A DNA stretch of 64,000 bases from Labedella gwakjiensis (GCF_003014675.1 NZ_PYAU01000001.1:1364001-1428000); one strand, 5' to 3'. Positions 42,620 to 52,173 are shown, counted from the first letter of the stretch. Program-made: numbers and translations. Notes: generated from the letters alone by a model not told the origin.

Positions 42620-43849
42620 ATGACCCACAGTCAACCCGCGCCCCTCACGACGACACGGGTCCTTCCCTCCGCGCGCGCGGACGGGGCGGGCCACCTGCTC
42701 GGCCTCATCCGCTCGGCACAGACCGCGACGGTCTCCGAGATGGCGGCTGGTCTCGGCGCATCCCGCTCCACAGTCATGGTGCGCCTCCAGGCCCTCGTGG
42801 ACGCGGGGCTCGTGGTCGCGAAGGCCCCGGCGAACGGAGCACGGGGAAGACCGGCCACCTCGTACGTCTTCGATCCCTCGAGCGCCGCCCTCCTCGCTGC
42901 GCAACTCGGGATGACGGGCTGCCGACTCGCGGTCACCGACCTGGCCGGAGAGATCCTCGGTTCGCGTTACATCGACGTCGATCTCCGACTCGGACCCGCT
43001 CGACTCACAGCCGACATGATCGCGGCCTACGACGACATCCTCGGCGAGCTCGGTCGCGAGCCGTCTGCGGTCGTCGGCATCGGCCTCGGGATGCCGAGTT
43101 CCATCGAGATGCTGAGCTACTCGCGCTCGCTCGGCGTCACCGGCGCGGATTGGGACGACTCCGGAATCATCGACGAGTTGTCGCGCCGGTACGACGCGCC
43201 GGCCTTCGTCGACCTCGACGTCAATCTCCTCGCCCTGGCCGAGCGGCGCACGACCTGGCCGGACGTCGAGGTCTTCGTGTGCGTCAAGCTCGGCACCCTC
43301 ATCGATGCCGCCATCGTGGTGAACGATACCCCCATCCGCGGTGTCGGGAACGCAGCGGGGGCGCTCGGACACCTCAAGGTCGCTGGATCGGTCGAACCGT
43401 GCACGTGCGGCGGGATCGGCTGCCTCGACGCCGTCGCGGGCGGAGGGGCGCTCGTGAAGCAGCTCCAGGCTGCCGGGTTCGACATCACCCACGTCTCGGA
43501 TGTGATCCGCCTGGTCAACGTCGGCCAGCCCGAGGCACTGCTCGCCGTCCGAGAGGCGGGCCGCCGCATCGGGGAGGCCCTCTCGACGATCGTCAACCTC
43601 CTGAATCCTGCCGTCATCTCGACCTGGGGCTATCTCACGGGGGCCGAGTCCGTCCTGTTCGCAGGCATCCGGGAGGGGCTCTACCAATCGGCGCTCCCTC
43701 GTTCCAGTGAGGACCTCCAGCTGATCGTCACGGCTCTCGGCGAGTCGGCCGGTGTCCGCGGGGCAGCGATGCGTGTCATCGACGAGGTGCTCGAACCGTC
43801 GACGCTCGATCGCTCGCTCGAGTCCGGCCGCTTCCCTTCTCGCCGCTGA
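42620..43849 (+). CDS. ROK-family (NagC/XylR-type) transcriptional regulator of the island
   Basis: The 409-residue protein has an N-terminal winged helix (SEMAAGLGASRSTVMVRLQALVDAGLV in parts) and a ROK sugar-kinase-like domain (VGIGLGMPSSIE, VFVCVKLGTLIDAAIVVN, GAALGHLKVAG-type loop). The zinc-binding cluster CTCGGIGCLD is present with Asp in place of the usual final Glu. The kinase catalytic region reads FVDLDVNLLALAE, so it is probably a sugar sensor without kinase activity. It is divergent from the importer operon it most likely controls. GAAGGGAG precedes the ATG. Confidence 0.9.
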   Translation: MTHSQPAPLTTTRVLPSARADGAGHLLGLIRSAQTATVSEMAAGLGASRSTVMVRLQALVDAGLVVAKAPANGARGRPATSYVFDPSSAALLAAQLGMTGCRLAVTDLAGEILGSRYIDVDLRLGPARLTADMIAAYDDILGELGREPSAVVGIGLGMPSSIEMLSYSRSLGVTGADWDDSGIIDELSRRYDAPAFVDLDVNLLALAERRTTWPDVEVFVCVKLGTLIDAAIVVNDTPIRGVGNAAGALGHLKVAGSVEPCTCGGIGCLDAVAGGGALVKQLQAAGFDITHVSDVIRLVNVGQPEALLAVREAGRRIGEALSTIVNLLNPAVISTWGYLTGAESVLFAGIREGLYQSALPRSSEDLQLIVTALGESAGVRGAAMRVIDEVLEPSTLDRSLESGRFPSRR

Positions 43850-43855
43850 GCGGAC

Positions 43856-43892
43856 CGAGGCGACGGCCGCCGTCGCGCACGACGAACGCTGA
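43856..43892 (+). repeat. Right copy of the 23-bp direct repeat with a ridA-like tail
   Basis: 43856-43878 is identical to 35758-35780 inside ridA. Read in the ridA frame, the copy continues CAC GAC GAA CGC and then TGA (43890-43892), giving a tail EATAAVAHDER. It starts 7 bp after the ROK stop and lies before the DinB-like gene. It looks like the displaced 3' end of ridA. Confidence 0.7.
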
Positions 43893-43933
43893 CGCCCCTG
43901 GCGGGTGTCGGAGGTCGCGGGCATACTCGCAGC

Positions 43934-44587
43934 ATGACTGACGATGCAACCGGCGGACCGGCCACCGCGGTCACTTCACCCCCGAACGTCCTCCCCGCCG
44001 TCCCCATGGACACCACGTCGGACAAGACGGTCCTGCTCTCCTACCTCCGCGTCAGGCGCCGCGACCTGCTCGCGAAGCTCGACGGCCTCTCCGACTACGA
44101 CGTGCGCCGTCCGCTGACGCCGTCGGGGACGAATCTGCTCGGGCTCGTGAAACACGTCGCGAGTTGCGAGCTCGACTACTTCGGCGTCGTCTTCGATCGA
44201 CCGACCCGATCGCTGCCGTGGATGGCCGACGACGCCGAGCCCGAGTCCGACATGTGGGTCACGGAGCATGAGAGCCGCGAGAGCGTCGTGGAGCTGCACC
44301 ACTACTCGGCCCGCGTCAGCGACGCCACGATCGAGGAGCTCCCGCTCGACGCCACCGGCCGCGTGCCGTGGTGGCCGGCCGACCGGGCCACGGTCACCTT
44401 GCAGCAGATCCTCGTGCACATGTGCGTGGAGACCGCGCGTCACGCGGGGCATGCGGACATCCTCCGCGAGCTGCTCGACGGCGCTCTCGGCAACGGCGCG
44501 GGTGATCCGAACATCGCCGGGCGTACGGCCGAGAACTGGGCGGCGCATCGCGAGCGGATCGAGAAGGCGGCCGCCACCTTCCGGTGA
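43934..44587 (+). CDS. DinB-family (DUF664-type) protein
   Basis: The 217-residue protein is a four-helix DinB/DUF664 type: RDLLAKLDGLSDYDVRRPLTPSGTNLLGLVKHVASCELDYFGVVF (in parts) and a C-terminal LQQILVHMCVETARHAGHADILRELL, with His residues placed as metal ligands. Members are thiol-linked or metal-dependent enzymes of mostly unknown substrate. If the island is a later insertion, this gene was originally directly downstream of ridA. It is convergent with treZ, 18 bp apart. Confidence 0.85.
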   Translation: MTDDATGGPATAVTSPPNVLPAVPMDTTSDKTVLLSYLRVRRRDLLAKLDGLSDYDVRRPLTPSGTNLLGLVKHVASCELDYFGVVFDRPTRSLPWMADDAEPESDMWVTEHESRESVVELHHYSARVSDATIEELPLDATGRVPWWPADRATVTLQQILVHMCVETARHAGHADILRELLDGALGNGAGDPNIAGRTAENWAAHRERIEKAAATFR

Positions 44588-44605
44588 CGGCCGCCTCGAA
44601 CGTGA

Positions 44606-46474
44606 CTAGCGCGTGAGGATCGCCGCGGCACGCCCGCCCAGCTCGAAGGCGCCTCGGGCGACGCCCGTGGTCCCGTCGGTGGAGACGAGCACACGTCCGG
44701 TGACGTCGAGTGTCGCCGTGGACTCGCCGAGGTTCACGACGATGGTCAGGTCACCCGGCTCGGCGCCCCGGTGGATGACGAGAGTGCGTGCGCCCTCGTC
44801 CACCTCCACGGACGTGCGGGCGAGTCGCGGATCCGTGAGTTCGGGACGCGCCTTACGCAGCGCGATGAGAGCGCGATAGAGCTCGAGCATGCGCGTATGC
44901 GCGGTGTCCTGCTGCCGCATCGTGTGGCCGGCGACATGCGCGAACGACGCATCCGACACCTGGGCCTCGTCCGGGTGCAGCGTCTCGCCGTCGGCGTCGA
45001 GCGGAAGCGCCCCCTCGCTCGGGTAGGGCTCCGACCAGTCGAGCTTCGACCGCGTGAACGTCTCCGGGTCCTGCGGGTCCGGCACGACGTCCGGGTCCCA
45101 GCCCATCTTCTCGAACTCGGCGATGCGCCCCTCGGCCGTGGCCTTCCCGAGTTCGGGCTCGGGGTGGGAGGTGAAGAACTGCCACGGCGTCGACGCCGCC
45201 CACTCCTCGCCCATGAAAAGCATCGGCGTGAACGGGGCGGTGAGGGTGAGCACGGCGGCGATCGCGAGGCCGCCCGGGTCCACCGTCTCCGCGAGCCTGT
45301 CGCCCGTCGCTCGGTTCCCGATCTGGTCGTGGTCCTGGTTGAAGACGACGAGCTTCCAGGCGGGGGTCCGCTCGAGGTCGATCGGTCGACCGTGGTCGCG
45401 GCCACGGAACGACGAATGCGACCGGGCGTGGAAGAAGCCGCGCTCGAGCACGTGCCCGAGGGCGGAGAGCGGCTCGAAGTCCTCGTAGTAACCGGTGGTC
45501 TCGCCCGACACGGCCACGTGAACGGCGTGGTGGAAGTCGTCGCTCCACTGCGCCGTGAGCCCGTAGCCGTGGGCCTCGCGCGACCGGATGAGGCGCGGGT
45601 CGTTGAGGTCGGACTCGGCGATGAGGGTGAGCGGACGACCCAGGTGCGCTGAGAGAGCGTCGACCTCCTCGGCGATCTCCTCGAGGATGTGCACGGCCCG
45701 GTGATCGACGAGGGCGTGCACCGCGTCGAGCCGAAGCCCGTCCACGTGGAAGTCGCGTAGCCACATGAGCACGTTGTCGACGACGTAACGACGGACCTCG
45801 TCCGAGTGCTCCTCGTCGAGGTTGAGGGACGAGCCCCACGTGTTGGCCTTGCCCTCGTGCAGGTACGGGGCGAACTGCGGCAGGTAGTTGCCGCTCGGTC
45901 CGAGGTGGTTGTAGACCACGTCCTGGATCACGGCGAGCCCGCGCTCGTGGCAGGCCTCCACGAAGCGGCGGTAGGCGTCGGGCCCTCCGTAGGTCTCCTG
46001 CACGGCGTACCAGAGCACGCCGTCGTAACCCCAGTTGTGGGTTCCGTTGAAGGCGTTCACGGGCAGCACCTCGACGGCGTCGATCCCGAGCTCGACGAGG
46101 TGGTCGAGGCGCGTGATCGCGGAGTCGAGCGTGCCCTGCGGGGTGAACGTGCCCACGTGCATCTCATAGATGACGGCGCCTGCGAGCTGACGTCCCGTCC
46201 ACGACGTGTCGCTCCACTCCCACGCGAGCGGGTCGTCGGTACGGCTGAGGCCGTGAACGCCCTCGGGCTGCCGGCGCGACCGCGGGTCGGGGACCGGCGT
46301 GGTGGCGTCGTCGAGGAGATAGCCGTAGTCGTGCCCCTCCGGACCGGGGACGACGGGCGTCTCGGGCGTCCACCAGCCGTCGCCGTCGGCGCGCATCGGC
46401 AGGCGCGCGCCGTCGAGCTGGAGGGTGACGGACTGGGCCTTCGGCGCCCACACGTCGAGGATGGGTCGGGTCAT
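44606..46474 (-). CDS. treZ: Malto-oligosyltrehalose trehalohydrolase (TreZ)
   Basis: A 622-residue GH13 enzyme. N-terminal carbohydrate-binding domain ([19 protein letters not shown]), then the catalytic barrel with [44 protein letters not shown] (nucleophile Asp), [13 protein letters not shown] (acid/base Glu) and [12 protein letters not shown]. It releases trehalose from the maltooligosyl-trehalose made by TreY, in the cytoplasm. Its ATG overlaps the treY stop by four bases. treX is not in the window. Confidence 0.96.
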   Translation of the reverse strand: MTRPILDVWAPKAQSVTLQLDGARLPMRADGDGWWTPETPVVPGPEGHDYGYLLDDATTPVPDPRSRRQPEGVHGLSRTDDPLAWEWSDTSWTGRQLAGAVIYEMHVGTFTPQGTLDSAITRLDHLVELGIDAVEVLPVNAFNGTHNWGYDGVLWYAVQETYGGPDAYRRFVEACHERGLAVIQDVVYNHLGPSGNYLPQFAPYLHEGKANTWGSSLNLDEEHSDEVRRYVVDNVLMWLRDFHVDGLRLDAVHALVDHRAVHILEEIAEEVDALSAHLGRPLTLIAESDLNDPRLIRSREAHGYGLTAQWSDDFHHAVHVAVSGETTGYYEDFEPLSALGHVLERGFFHARSHSSFRGRDHGRPIDLERTPAWKLVVFNQDHDQIGNRATGDRLAETVDPGGLAIAAVLTLTAPFTPMLFMGEEWAASTPWQFFTSHPEPELGKATAEGRIAEFEKMGWDPDVVPDPQDPETFTRSKLDWSEPYPSEGALPLDADGETLHPDEAQVSDASFAHVAGHTMRQQDTAHTRMLELYRALIALRKARPELTDPRLARTSVEVDEGARTLVIHRGAEPGDLTIVVNLGESTATLDVTGRVLVSTDGTTGVARGAFELGGRAAAILTR

Positions 46475-49047
46475 GAGTGGTCTGCCTTCTGGGTGGAGGA
46501 GCTGTGGGAGGCGGGATCGGATCCGGTCTCGTCGAGGGTCTCGTCGCTCGAGTCCGAGTCGTCGCTCGTGTCGTCGTCCGGCACGGGCGCGAGCAGCGCG
46601 ACGGGCAGCAGGTCGAGCAGTTGCGCGACCTCCTCTATGCCGTCGACGCCGCGACCGGTGAGCACGTCGACGTAGGAACCCGCCGGGATCGTCACCGTGG
46701 TGTCGCCCCAGCCGCCGCGCTCGGCGAGACCGAGCGGGAGCCGCGTCGCGAGCGCGATGGCGCCGGATCCGCCGTCACCGTACGCGACGGCGACGAGGTG
46801 ATCCGCAGCGGACCCCTCCACGTCGAGCGGCGTGTAGGAGCCGAACAGGTCGGAGCGGTCGCGGCGGAGCCGCAGTGTGGAGGCGGTCACGAGCAGCTTG
46901 GCGGCTCCCGAGTCGTCGATCGCCGGCACCTCGCCGTCGTCGATCGCGGCGAGGATCGCACGACGCTCCGCGTAGTCCACGGGGCGTCGGTTGTCGGGGT
47001 CCACGAGCGACAGGTCCCACAGCTCGCTGCCCTGGTACACGTCGGGAACGCCCGGCCCGGTGATCTGGAGCAGCTTCACGCCGAGCGAGTTGCTGCGACC
47101 GGCGCCGAGGACACGCTCGACGATGCGCTCCACGACGCCCCGGGCACCGGCGTCGTCAAGGGTCGCGTCGACGAAGGCGTGCATCGTCTTCTCGTACTCC
47201 TCGTCGGCCGCGGTCCACGCCGTCGACGTCTCGGCCTCGCGCGACGCCTTCTCGGCGTAGGCGTGGAGGCGTTTCCGGTACTCGGCGAGCGCCGTCTCGT
47301 CCGCGAGCACGGCGGCGGTCGGCCACGAGCCGACGATCGCCTGGGCCAGGAGGTTGTCGAACGGCCCGTCGCTCGTGCCGACGGCCTCGCGCAGCGCGTC
47401 GAGCGCCTGCGTCCACTCGTCGGGTATCTCGGCGAGCACGCTGATGCGCGCGCGCACGTCCTCGCTGCGCTTCGTGTCGTGGGTGGAGAGGGTCGTCATG
47501 CTGAGCGGCAGGTTCTCGAGCCGATCGGCCTGACGCGCGTGGAACTCGGCGACGTCCACCGCGAACTCGTCGGGCTCAGCACCCACCTCGGTGAGGGTCG
47601 TGAGCCGCGTCCACCGGTAGAACGAGCGGTCCTCGACGCCCTTCGCCATGACCATGCCGGACGTCTGCTGGAAGCGCTTCGCGACGTCGGTCGTGGGGTC
47701 GGAGAGGACGGGGACGAGGGCGTCGATCGCGTCGGCGAGCTCCGGGCGACGGCGGCGCGCCGAGTCGGCGGCCGTGTAGAGGTCGTCGATCCCATCCGAG
47801 TACGTCTCGGTCGGCGTCTCGCCCTCGACGGGCGCGGCGAGGTAGGAGCGGTAGACGGGGAAGCACGCGAGGAGCTCCGCGATCGCCTCGTGCGCGTCGG
47901 CGCCCGATCCGCCGCCGGCATCGGCGTCGAGGAGCGGGGCGACCTCGCGGGCGAGGCGGGCGACTTCGGAGCCGAGGATGCCGTCGGTCACCTCACGCTT
48001 GCCGTCGTGGATCATGTCGGCCCACACCACGGGATCGGTGCCGCGGAGGCGCGTGTCGAGGGCGTCGAGGGCCTGCTCCCCCGCCGGGTCCACGAACACG
48101 CGGTCGATCGTCGCGAGGGCGTCGTAGCCCGTCGTTCCGTCGGTCTGCCAGTGAGCCGGCATGCGCTCGGCGACACCGCGGTGGCGGGCGAGGATCTTCT
48201 CGATGAGCACGTAGGCGCCGCCGGTCGCCTCGGCGAGGGCGTCGAGGTAGGCGCCCGGGTCGCGCAATCCGTCCGGGTGGTCGGCGCGCAGGCCGTCGGC
48301 GAGGCCGTCGCGGATCCACCCGACGATCGTCTCGTGAGACTCCGCGAACACCCACGGCACCTCGACGCGGATGGCGGCGAGCGTGTTGACGGCGAAGAAG
48401 CGGCGGTAGTTCAGTTCCGCGTCCGCCCGACGCCAGTTGACGAGCTCGTACGACTGCGCCGCGTGCACCCGCACGGGATCGGAGTCGGCGCCGTCCGGAG
48501 CCGTGCCCTCGGCCACGGGGTACTCGGTGTCGTAGTAGAAAAGGCGCAGCGCGCCGTCGGCGGTGGTCTTGAGCTCGAGCTTGCCGAGCTCCCCACCGGC
48601 GTCCGCGGGGTCGTCGTCGCCGAGCACGGGGATGCGGAGCTTGCCGTTCCCGAAGTCCCAGTCGACGTCGAAGGCCTCGGCGTAGCGGGAGTCGCGCCCC
48701 TTCTCCAATACGTCCCACCACCACACGCTCTGCACGGGCGTGGCGACACCCACGTGGTTCGGCACGATGTCGACGAGCACGCCGAGACCGTGCGAGCGGG
48801 CCGACGTGGAGAGCGCGCGGAACGCCCCCTCACCGCCGCGCTCCGGGTCGACCCGGGAGTGGTCGGTCACGTCGTAGCCGTGGGTCGAGCCCTTCTCGGC
48901 CTGGAGGATGGGCGAGAGGTACACCCAGTCGGCGCCGAGCGACGCGATGTAGTCGGTGACCTCGGCGGCCTGCGTGAGGTCGAATCCCTCGTGGATCTGG
49001 AGCCGGTACGTCGAGATCGGCGTCTTCTGCGGAACGGGGCGGGGCAT
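46471..49047 (-). CDS. treY: Malto-oligosyltrehalose synthase (TreY)
   Basis: An 858-residue GH13 enzyme that rearranges the reducing end of a malto-oligosaccharide to an alpha,alpha-1,1 link. Signatures: [74 protein letters not shown] and [15 protein letters not shown]. After the usual end there is an acidic Ser-rich tail of about 35 residues ([17 protein letters not shown] and on) with no visible function. It works with TreZ, whose gene follows with a four-base overlap. Confidence 0.96.
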   Translation of the reverse strand: MPRPVPQKTPISTYRLQIHEGFDLTQAAEVTDYIASLGADWVYLSPILQAEKGSTHGYDVTDHSRVDPERGGEGAFRALSTSARSHGLGVLVDIVPNHVGVATPVQSVWWWDVLEKGRDSRYAEAFDVDWDFGNGKLRIPVLGDDDPADAGGELGKLELKTTADGALRLFYYDTEYPVAEGTAPDGADSDPVRVHAAQSYELVNWRRADAELNYRRFFAVNTLAAIRVEVPWVFAESHETIVGWIRDGLADGLRADHPDGLRDPGAYLDALAEATGGAYVLIEKILARHRGVAERMPAHWQTDGTTGYDALATIDRVFVDPAGEQALDALDTRLRGTDPVVWADMIHDGKREVTDGILGSEVARLAREVAPLLDADAGGGSGADAHEAIAELLACFPVYRSYLAAPVEGETPTETYSDGIDDLYTAADSARRRRPELADAIDALVPVLSDPTTDVAKRFQQTSGMVMAKGVEDRSFYRWTRLTTLTEVGAEPDEFAVDVAEFHARQADRLENLPLSMTTLSTHDTKRSEDVRARISVLAEIPDEWTQALDALREAVGTSDGPFDNLLAQAIVGSWPTAAVLADETALAEYRKRLHAYAEKASREAETSTAWTAADEEYEKTMHAFVDATLDDAGARGVVERIVERVLGAGRSNSLGVKLLQITGPGVPDVYQGSELWDLSLVDPDNRRPVDYAERRAILAAIDDGEVPAIDDSGAAKLLVTASTLRLRRDRSDLFGSYTPLDVEGSAADHLVAVAYGDGGSGAIALATRLPLGLAERGGWGDTTVTIPAGSYVDVLTGRGVDGIEEVAQLLDLLPVALLAPVPDDDTSDDSDSSDETLDETGSDPASHSSSTQKADHS

Positions 49048-49172
49048 GGGTCTCCTCGGGAGGTCGAGAGGGTGTGCTCACCGCAGCGGAGCGGATGCAC
49101 GTCCCATACTGCCGCTCACGCCCCACTCGCGGAGGGACTTGCGCACGCCCGCCCGACCCGTCCGCTTCCCGA

Positions 49173-49218
49173 AGGCCCTACTCCCGAGCGAGGGCGCCAC
49201 ATAGAGGTGGCGCCCTCG
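49173..49218 (+). repeat. Dispersed hairpin repeat, copy B
   Basis: Same family as copies A, C and D: begins aggccctactcccgagc and carries perfect 12-bp arms cgagggcgccac (49189-49200) and gtggcgccctcg (49207-49218) with a 6-base loop. It lies in the gap between treY and the membrane protein gene, ending five bases before the latter's stop. Confidence 0.88.
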
Positions 49219-49222
49219 ACAG

Positions 49223-50407
49223 CTAATTGGTGCCGTCGGTCGAGCTCGTGGGCTCGGCCGGGCTCGTGGGCTCGGCCGAGCTCGTGGGCTCGGCCGAATT
49301 CGGCTCGTCCGTGTTCGAGCCGTCCGCGTTCGGCTCGTCCGCGTTCGACTCGTCCGCGTTCGACTCGTCCGCGCTCGAGCCGTTCTCGATCGTGCTGCAC
49401 GTGTCGCCGGAGTCTGCGAGGGGCTGCACTGCGACGAAGGGGAACGCCGCCTGCTCGAACGTGGCCGGATCGGGGCGGACGTCCCCGGGACCGAATCGGG
49501 CGTCGAACAGCGGGAAGACGTTCCATCCGGAACCGGGATTGGTGTCCGGGTTGGGCACCACCGCCGTCTCGTTCCCCTCCTCGTCGTATGTGATGAACCA
49601 GTCGTCAGAACCGGCCTCGCCGGCCTCGAGCGGGTTCCCGTCCTGGTCGAAGAGCTGCACTCCCGAGATCGGATTCCCTGCGCAGTCGTACGCGAACACA
49701 TTGGTGACGGACATTCCGTTGGCGCTCAGCTGCTCCATCGGCACCTGCTCCACGCTGTACGAGTACTGCGTCCCGATCGCGAGAGCACGGACGGGTGCGG
49801 CGATCATGAAGGGAAGGGCCAGAATGACGACACCACTCACGATGGTCTTCGCGATCCGCATCCAGGGCCACGGCATCCAGCGGCCACGCCCCCACTGAAC
49901 GCTCGCCACGACGAACACCCCGAGCAGACCCCAACCGGCCGCGGTGTCCGGCACGTCGCCGCTCGCATTCATCCCGATGGTCAGCCGGAACACCGCCCAG
50001 CCACGCAGCACCCACCACACGGGACGGAGCGCAAGGAGGAAGTCGAGCGTCCTCGCCACGACCGGGTTGTCCCGCTGCTCGCGCACCCACGCCGAGGTTT
50101 TCCGCCCCAGCCGCTTGTACGCTCCGAACCATTCCCCGCTCGCATGCTCGCGCCGAGGAGGCAGTCCCGCCGCGGCGCGGAGCTCGTCCGCATATGCGCG
50201 GGCGTCTCCGAGGGGCTCGTCCGAGTCCTCCCGCCGATCGAAGAGGTCGGCCTCGAGCCCGTCGACGAGGTCCTCGACGTCGTCGGCCGGCAGGTCGTCC
50301 AGGTGGGAACGGACCGCGGCCGCGAAGGCGACGACCTCGTCGTCCGCGGCCGCGACGCCGTCGCCGTCGCCGTCGAGGGTGTCGCCGCGGGTACCGGTGA
50401 ACGTCAT
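49223..50407 (-). CDS. Membrane protein with N-terminal HAAS-like region, partner of PadR
   Basis: A 394-residue protein. The N-terminus (about residues 25-80) is a helical HAAS/DUF1700-like region, VRSHLDDLPADDVEDLVDGLEADL, as found in proteins encoded behind PadR genes. Membrane segments follow (WGLLGVFVVASVQW, IAKTIVSGVVILALPFMIAA). An external domain has VTNVFAYDCAGNPISGVQLF, and the last 50 residues are a low-complexity repeat (ADESNADESNADEP, SSAEPTSPAEPTSS) from a DNA tandem array. No family function known. Start overlaps the padR stop by four bases. Confidence 0.75.
   Translation of the reverse strand: MTFTGTRGDTLDGDGDGVAAADDEVVAFAAAVRSHLDDLPADDVEDLVDGLEADLFDRREDSDEPLGDARAYADELRAAAGLPPRREHASGEWFGAYKRLGRKTSAWVREQRDNPVVARTLDFLLALRPVWWVLRGWAVFRLTIGMNASGDVPDTAAGWGLLGVFVVASVQWGRGRWMPWPWMRIAKTIVSGVVILALPFMIAAPVRALAIGTQYSYSVEQVPMEQLSANGMSVTNVFAYDCAGNPISGVQLFDQDGNPLEAGEAGSDDWFITYDEEGNETAVVPNPDTNPGSGWNVFPLFDARFGPGDVRPDPATFEQAAFPFVAVQPLADSGDTCSTIENGSSADESNADESNADEPNADGSNTDEPNSAEPTSSAEPTSPAEPTSSTDGTN
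49242..49375. repeat. Coding tandem repeats in the membrane protein tail
   Basis: Three 18-bp units (gagctcgtgggctcggcc and variants, 49242-49295) and about five 15-bp units of the type gttcgactcgtccgc (about 49304-49375) encode the Ser/Glu/Asn/Pro-rich C-terminus. Unit lengths are multiples of three, so copy-number changes keep the frame. Confidence 0.8.
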
Positions 50408-50763
50408 CGTGAAACTCCGATCGTGGGGAGGGCGTCGGCGGCGGGCGGGCCGTCGATCACGCGGGTGAGAGTGGCCGAGAATTCGGCCCAGGCGGCGCGT
50501 TGCGATGCGAGCATCTCGCGGCCCTCCCGGTTGATGCCGTAGTACTTGCGGTGCGGTCCACCGTCGGACGGCACCACGTAGGTGGTGAGCGCGCCCGCGG
50601 CGTACAGGCGACGCAGGGTGCCGTAGACGGACGCCTCGCCGACGTCGTCGAGCCCGGCCGTGCGCAGCCGGCGGACCACGTCGTAGCCGTAGCCGTCGTC
50701 CTGCTCGATCACCGCGAGGACCGCGGCGTCGAGGACTCCTTTGAGCAATTGGGTGGTGTCCAT
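50404..50763 (-). CDS. PadR-family transcriptional regulator
   Basis: A 119-residue short PadR: QLLKGVLDAAVLAVIEQDDGYGYDVVRRL at the N-terminus, GEASVYGTLRRLYAAGALTTYVV as recognition helix and wing, and KYYGINREGREML. Short PadR proteins usually regulate the membrane protein gene they overlap. A likely operator with repeats acagtacc lies just upstream. Confidence 0.92.
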   Translation of the reverse strand: MDTTQLLKGVLDAAVLAVIEQDDGYGYDVVRRLRTAGLDDVGEASVYGTLRRLYAAGALTTYVVPSDGGPHRKYYGINREGREMLASQRAAWAEFSATLTRVIDGPPAADALPTIGVSR

Positions 50764-50780
50764 GGTGCCTCCTGGAATGG

Positions 50781-50805
50781 ACAGTACCACGCACTGCACA
50801 GTACC
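50781..50805. promoter_or_regulatory. Putative PadR operator
   Basis: acagtacc occurs at 50781-50788 and 50798-50805 (17-bp period), and the dyad ACTGcaCAGT lies at 50793-50802. It is 18 bp before the padR ATG, where an autoregulatory site is expected. Confidence 0.55.
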
Positions 50806-50858
50806 GCGAGGAACACGACAGCGGCGCGTCCCGGCGATTGAGGGCGGCAATTGAGCCT

Positions 50859-50904
50859 TGAGGGCGCCACTCCCAGGTGTAGCCCTCGATCGGGACTAGC
50901 CCCC
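50859..50904 (-). repeat. Dispersed hairpin repeat, copy D (degenerate, inverted)
   Basis: Read on the minus strand it starts ggggctagtcccgatcgag and ends ggcgccctcaa, matching copies A-C at both ends but with changes inside the hairpin. It lies between the divergent padR and gntR-type genes. Confidence 0.65.
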
Positions 50905-50948
50905 TGGCGATCGCCACGACGGCGATGCGCCATCCACGGGCGATGTAG

Positions 50949-50969
50949 ATTCAATATATTCATTCGAAG
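50949..50969. promoter_or_regulatory. AT-rich box before the mannan-locus regulator
   Basis: attcaatatatt starts at 50949 in otherwise GC-rich DNA, and TTCAATATATTCATTCGAA (50950-50968) is an imperfect dyad. The first ten bases recur at 58354-58363 before the secreted GH76 gene, so this may be the operator of the GntR/LacI hybrid regulator. Confidence 0.5.
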
Positions 50970-51012
50970 CCCCGCGATCGGGGCCGCCGAGACCGCCGGA
51001 ACGGAGGCGCAC

Positions 51013-52119
51013 GTGCTCTATCGCCAGGTGTACGACGCCCTGCGGAAACGCATCATCGACGGCGATCACGCCGTGGGGGACAAGCTGCCGAGCGAGGCGG
51101 AGCTGTCGGAGGAGTACTCGGTCAGCTCGATCACGGTGAAGCGCGCGCTCGACCTGCTCCGCACCGACGGGCTCATCGTGCGCCGCCCCCGTCTCGGCAC
51201 CTTCGTGACGAGCGCGACGCCGACGGGCGCGGCGACACCTCCCGCCGTGCAGCGCACGCGCCCCCTCATCGGCTGCGTCGTCACGAACTTCGACGACACC
51301 TTCGGCAGCCGCGTCGTCGAGGGACTGCTCTCCGGGGCCGGCGTCGACGACCCCGTGATCCTCATGCGGTCGATGGGCGACCACGACCTCGAGGACGCGA
51401 GCATCCGCTCCCTCATCGACTCGGGCGTCGCCGGCCTCGTGCTCCAGCCGAGCTCCTCGGAGTTCATCCCGCCCGCCGCCCTCGAACTCGTGACGAAGCA
51501 GTTCCCCCTCGTGATCCTCGACCGGGTCTTCGACGGCATCCCGGTCTCCGCCGTGCGCTCCGACAACCTCTCCGGCGCGATGAGCGCGACGGGACACCTC
51601 TTCGAACTCGGCCACGAGGCCGTCGGCTTCCTGAGCGCCGCGAGCCACGTGTCCTCGAGCGAGGAGCGCCGGAACGGCTGGGTGCACGCGCACGCCGCGT
51701 TCCACCACACCCTCGACGACACCGCCGAGCTGCGCACGCTCGACTCCACGATCCCCGGCAGCACGACGAGCGCCGAGCAGGACATCGAGCGCCTCCAGGA
51801 GTTCGTCGCGGCGCATCCCCACATCACCGCGTACCTCGCGGGCGAATACAACATCGCGCTGCTGCTGCGGGAGGCGTGCCGGCGGCTCGGCCTGAGCATC
51901 CCCGCCGACATCTCCGTCGTGTGCTTCGACCACCCCGACGCCGCCTTCGACGCCGGCCTCTTCCGCTTCACGCACGTGCGACAGCAGCAGACCACGATCG
52001 GCGAGCGGGCCATCGAGGCCGTGCGCGCGCAGATCGCCGCCCCCGGCTCGATCGAACGCATCCTCCTGCCGACGGAGCTCGTCGAGGGCGCCTCGACCGC
52101 CGCACCGCCCGCCCACTGA
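51013..52119 (+). CDS. GntR-type regulator with LacI-like sugar-binding domain (mannan locus)
   Basis: The 368-residue protein combines a GntR winged helix (LYRQVYDALRKRIIDGDHAV, KLPSEAELSEEYSVSSITVKRAL) with a periplasmic-binding-protein-like effector domain (PLIGCVVTNFDDTFGSRVVEGL, LVILDRVFDGIPVSAVRSDN, ISVVCFDHPDAAFDAGLFRF), the AraR-like architecture. It should sense a mannose-type sugar and control the adjacent locus. The GTG at 51013 is used because GGAGG stands five bases before; no upstream codon has a site as good. Confidence 0.88.
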   Translation: MLYRQVYDALRKRIIDGDHAVGDKLPSEAELSEEYSVSSITVKRALDLLRTDGLIVRRPRLGTFVTSATPTGAATPPAVQRTRPLIGCVVTNFDDTFGSRVVEGLLSGAGVDDPVILMRSMGDHDLEDASIRSLIDSGVAGLVLQPSSSEFIPPAALELVTKQFPLVILDRVFDGIPVSAVRSDNLSGAMSATGHLFELGHEAVGFLSAASHVSSSEERRNGWVHAHAAFHHTLDDTAELRTLDSTIPGSTTSAEQDIERLQEFVAAHPHITAYLAGEYNIALLLREACRRLGLSIPADISVVCFDHPDAAFDAGLFRFTHVRQQQTTIGERAIEAVRAQIAAPGSIERILLPTELVEGASTAAPPAH

Positions 52120-52133
52120 CGACGGGGGCCGGC

Positions 52134-52173
52134 CGACAGGGGCGAGACGCCCCCTCGCGTCTCGCCCCTGTCG
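52134..52173. terminator. Strong 17-bp stem terminator between convergent genes
   Basis: cgacaggggcgagacgc (52134-52150) and its exact complement (52157-52173) are closed by a 6-base loop, between the regulator stop and the convergent GH76 gene. Neither side has a U-run, but stem strength and position argue for a bidirectional terminator. Confidence 0.75.

Noticed and set aside
49242-49375. CRISPR-like short repeats
   Set aside because: The units are contiguous, 15 or 18 bp, without spacers, and code in frame for the tail of a membrane protein.
46477-49593. Plus-strand open frame of 1038 codons
   Set aside because: Antisense to treY; the composition (Val/Arg/Gly/His) is typical of shadow frames and the minus-strand TreY motifs are complete.
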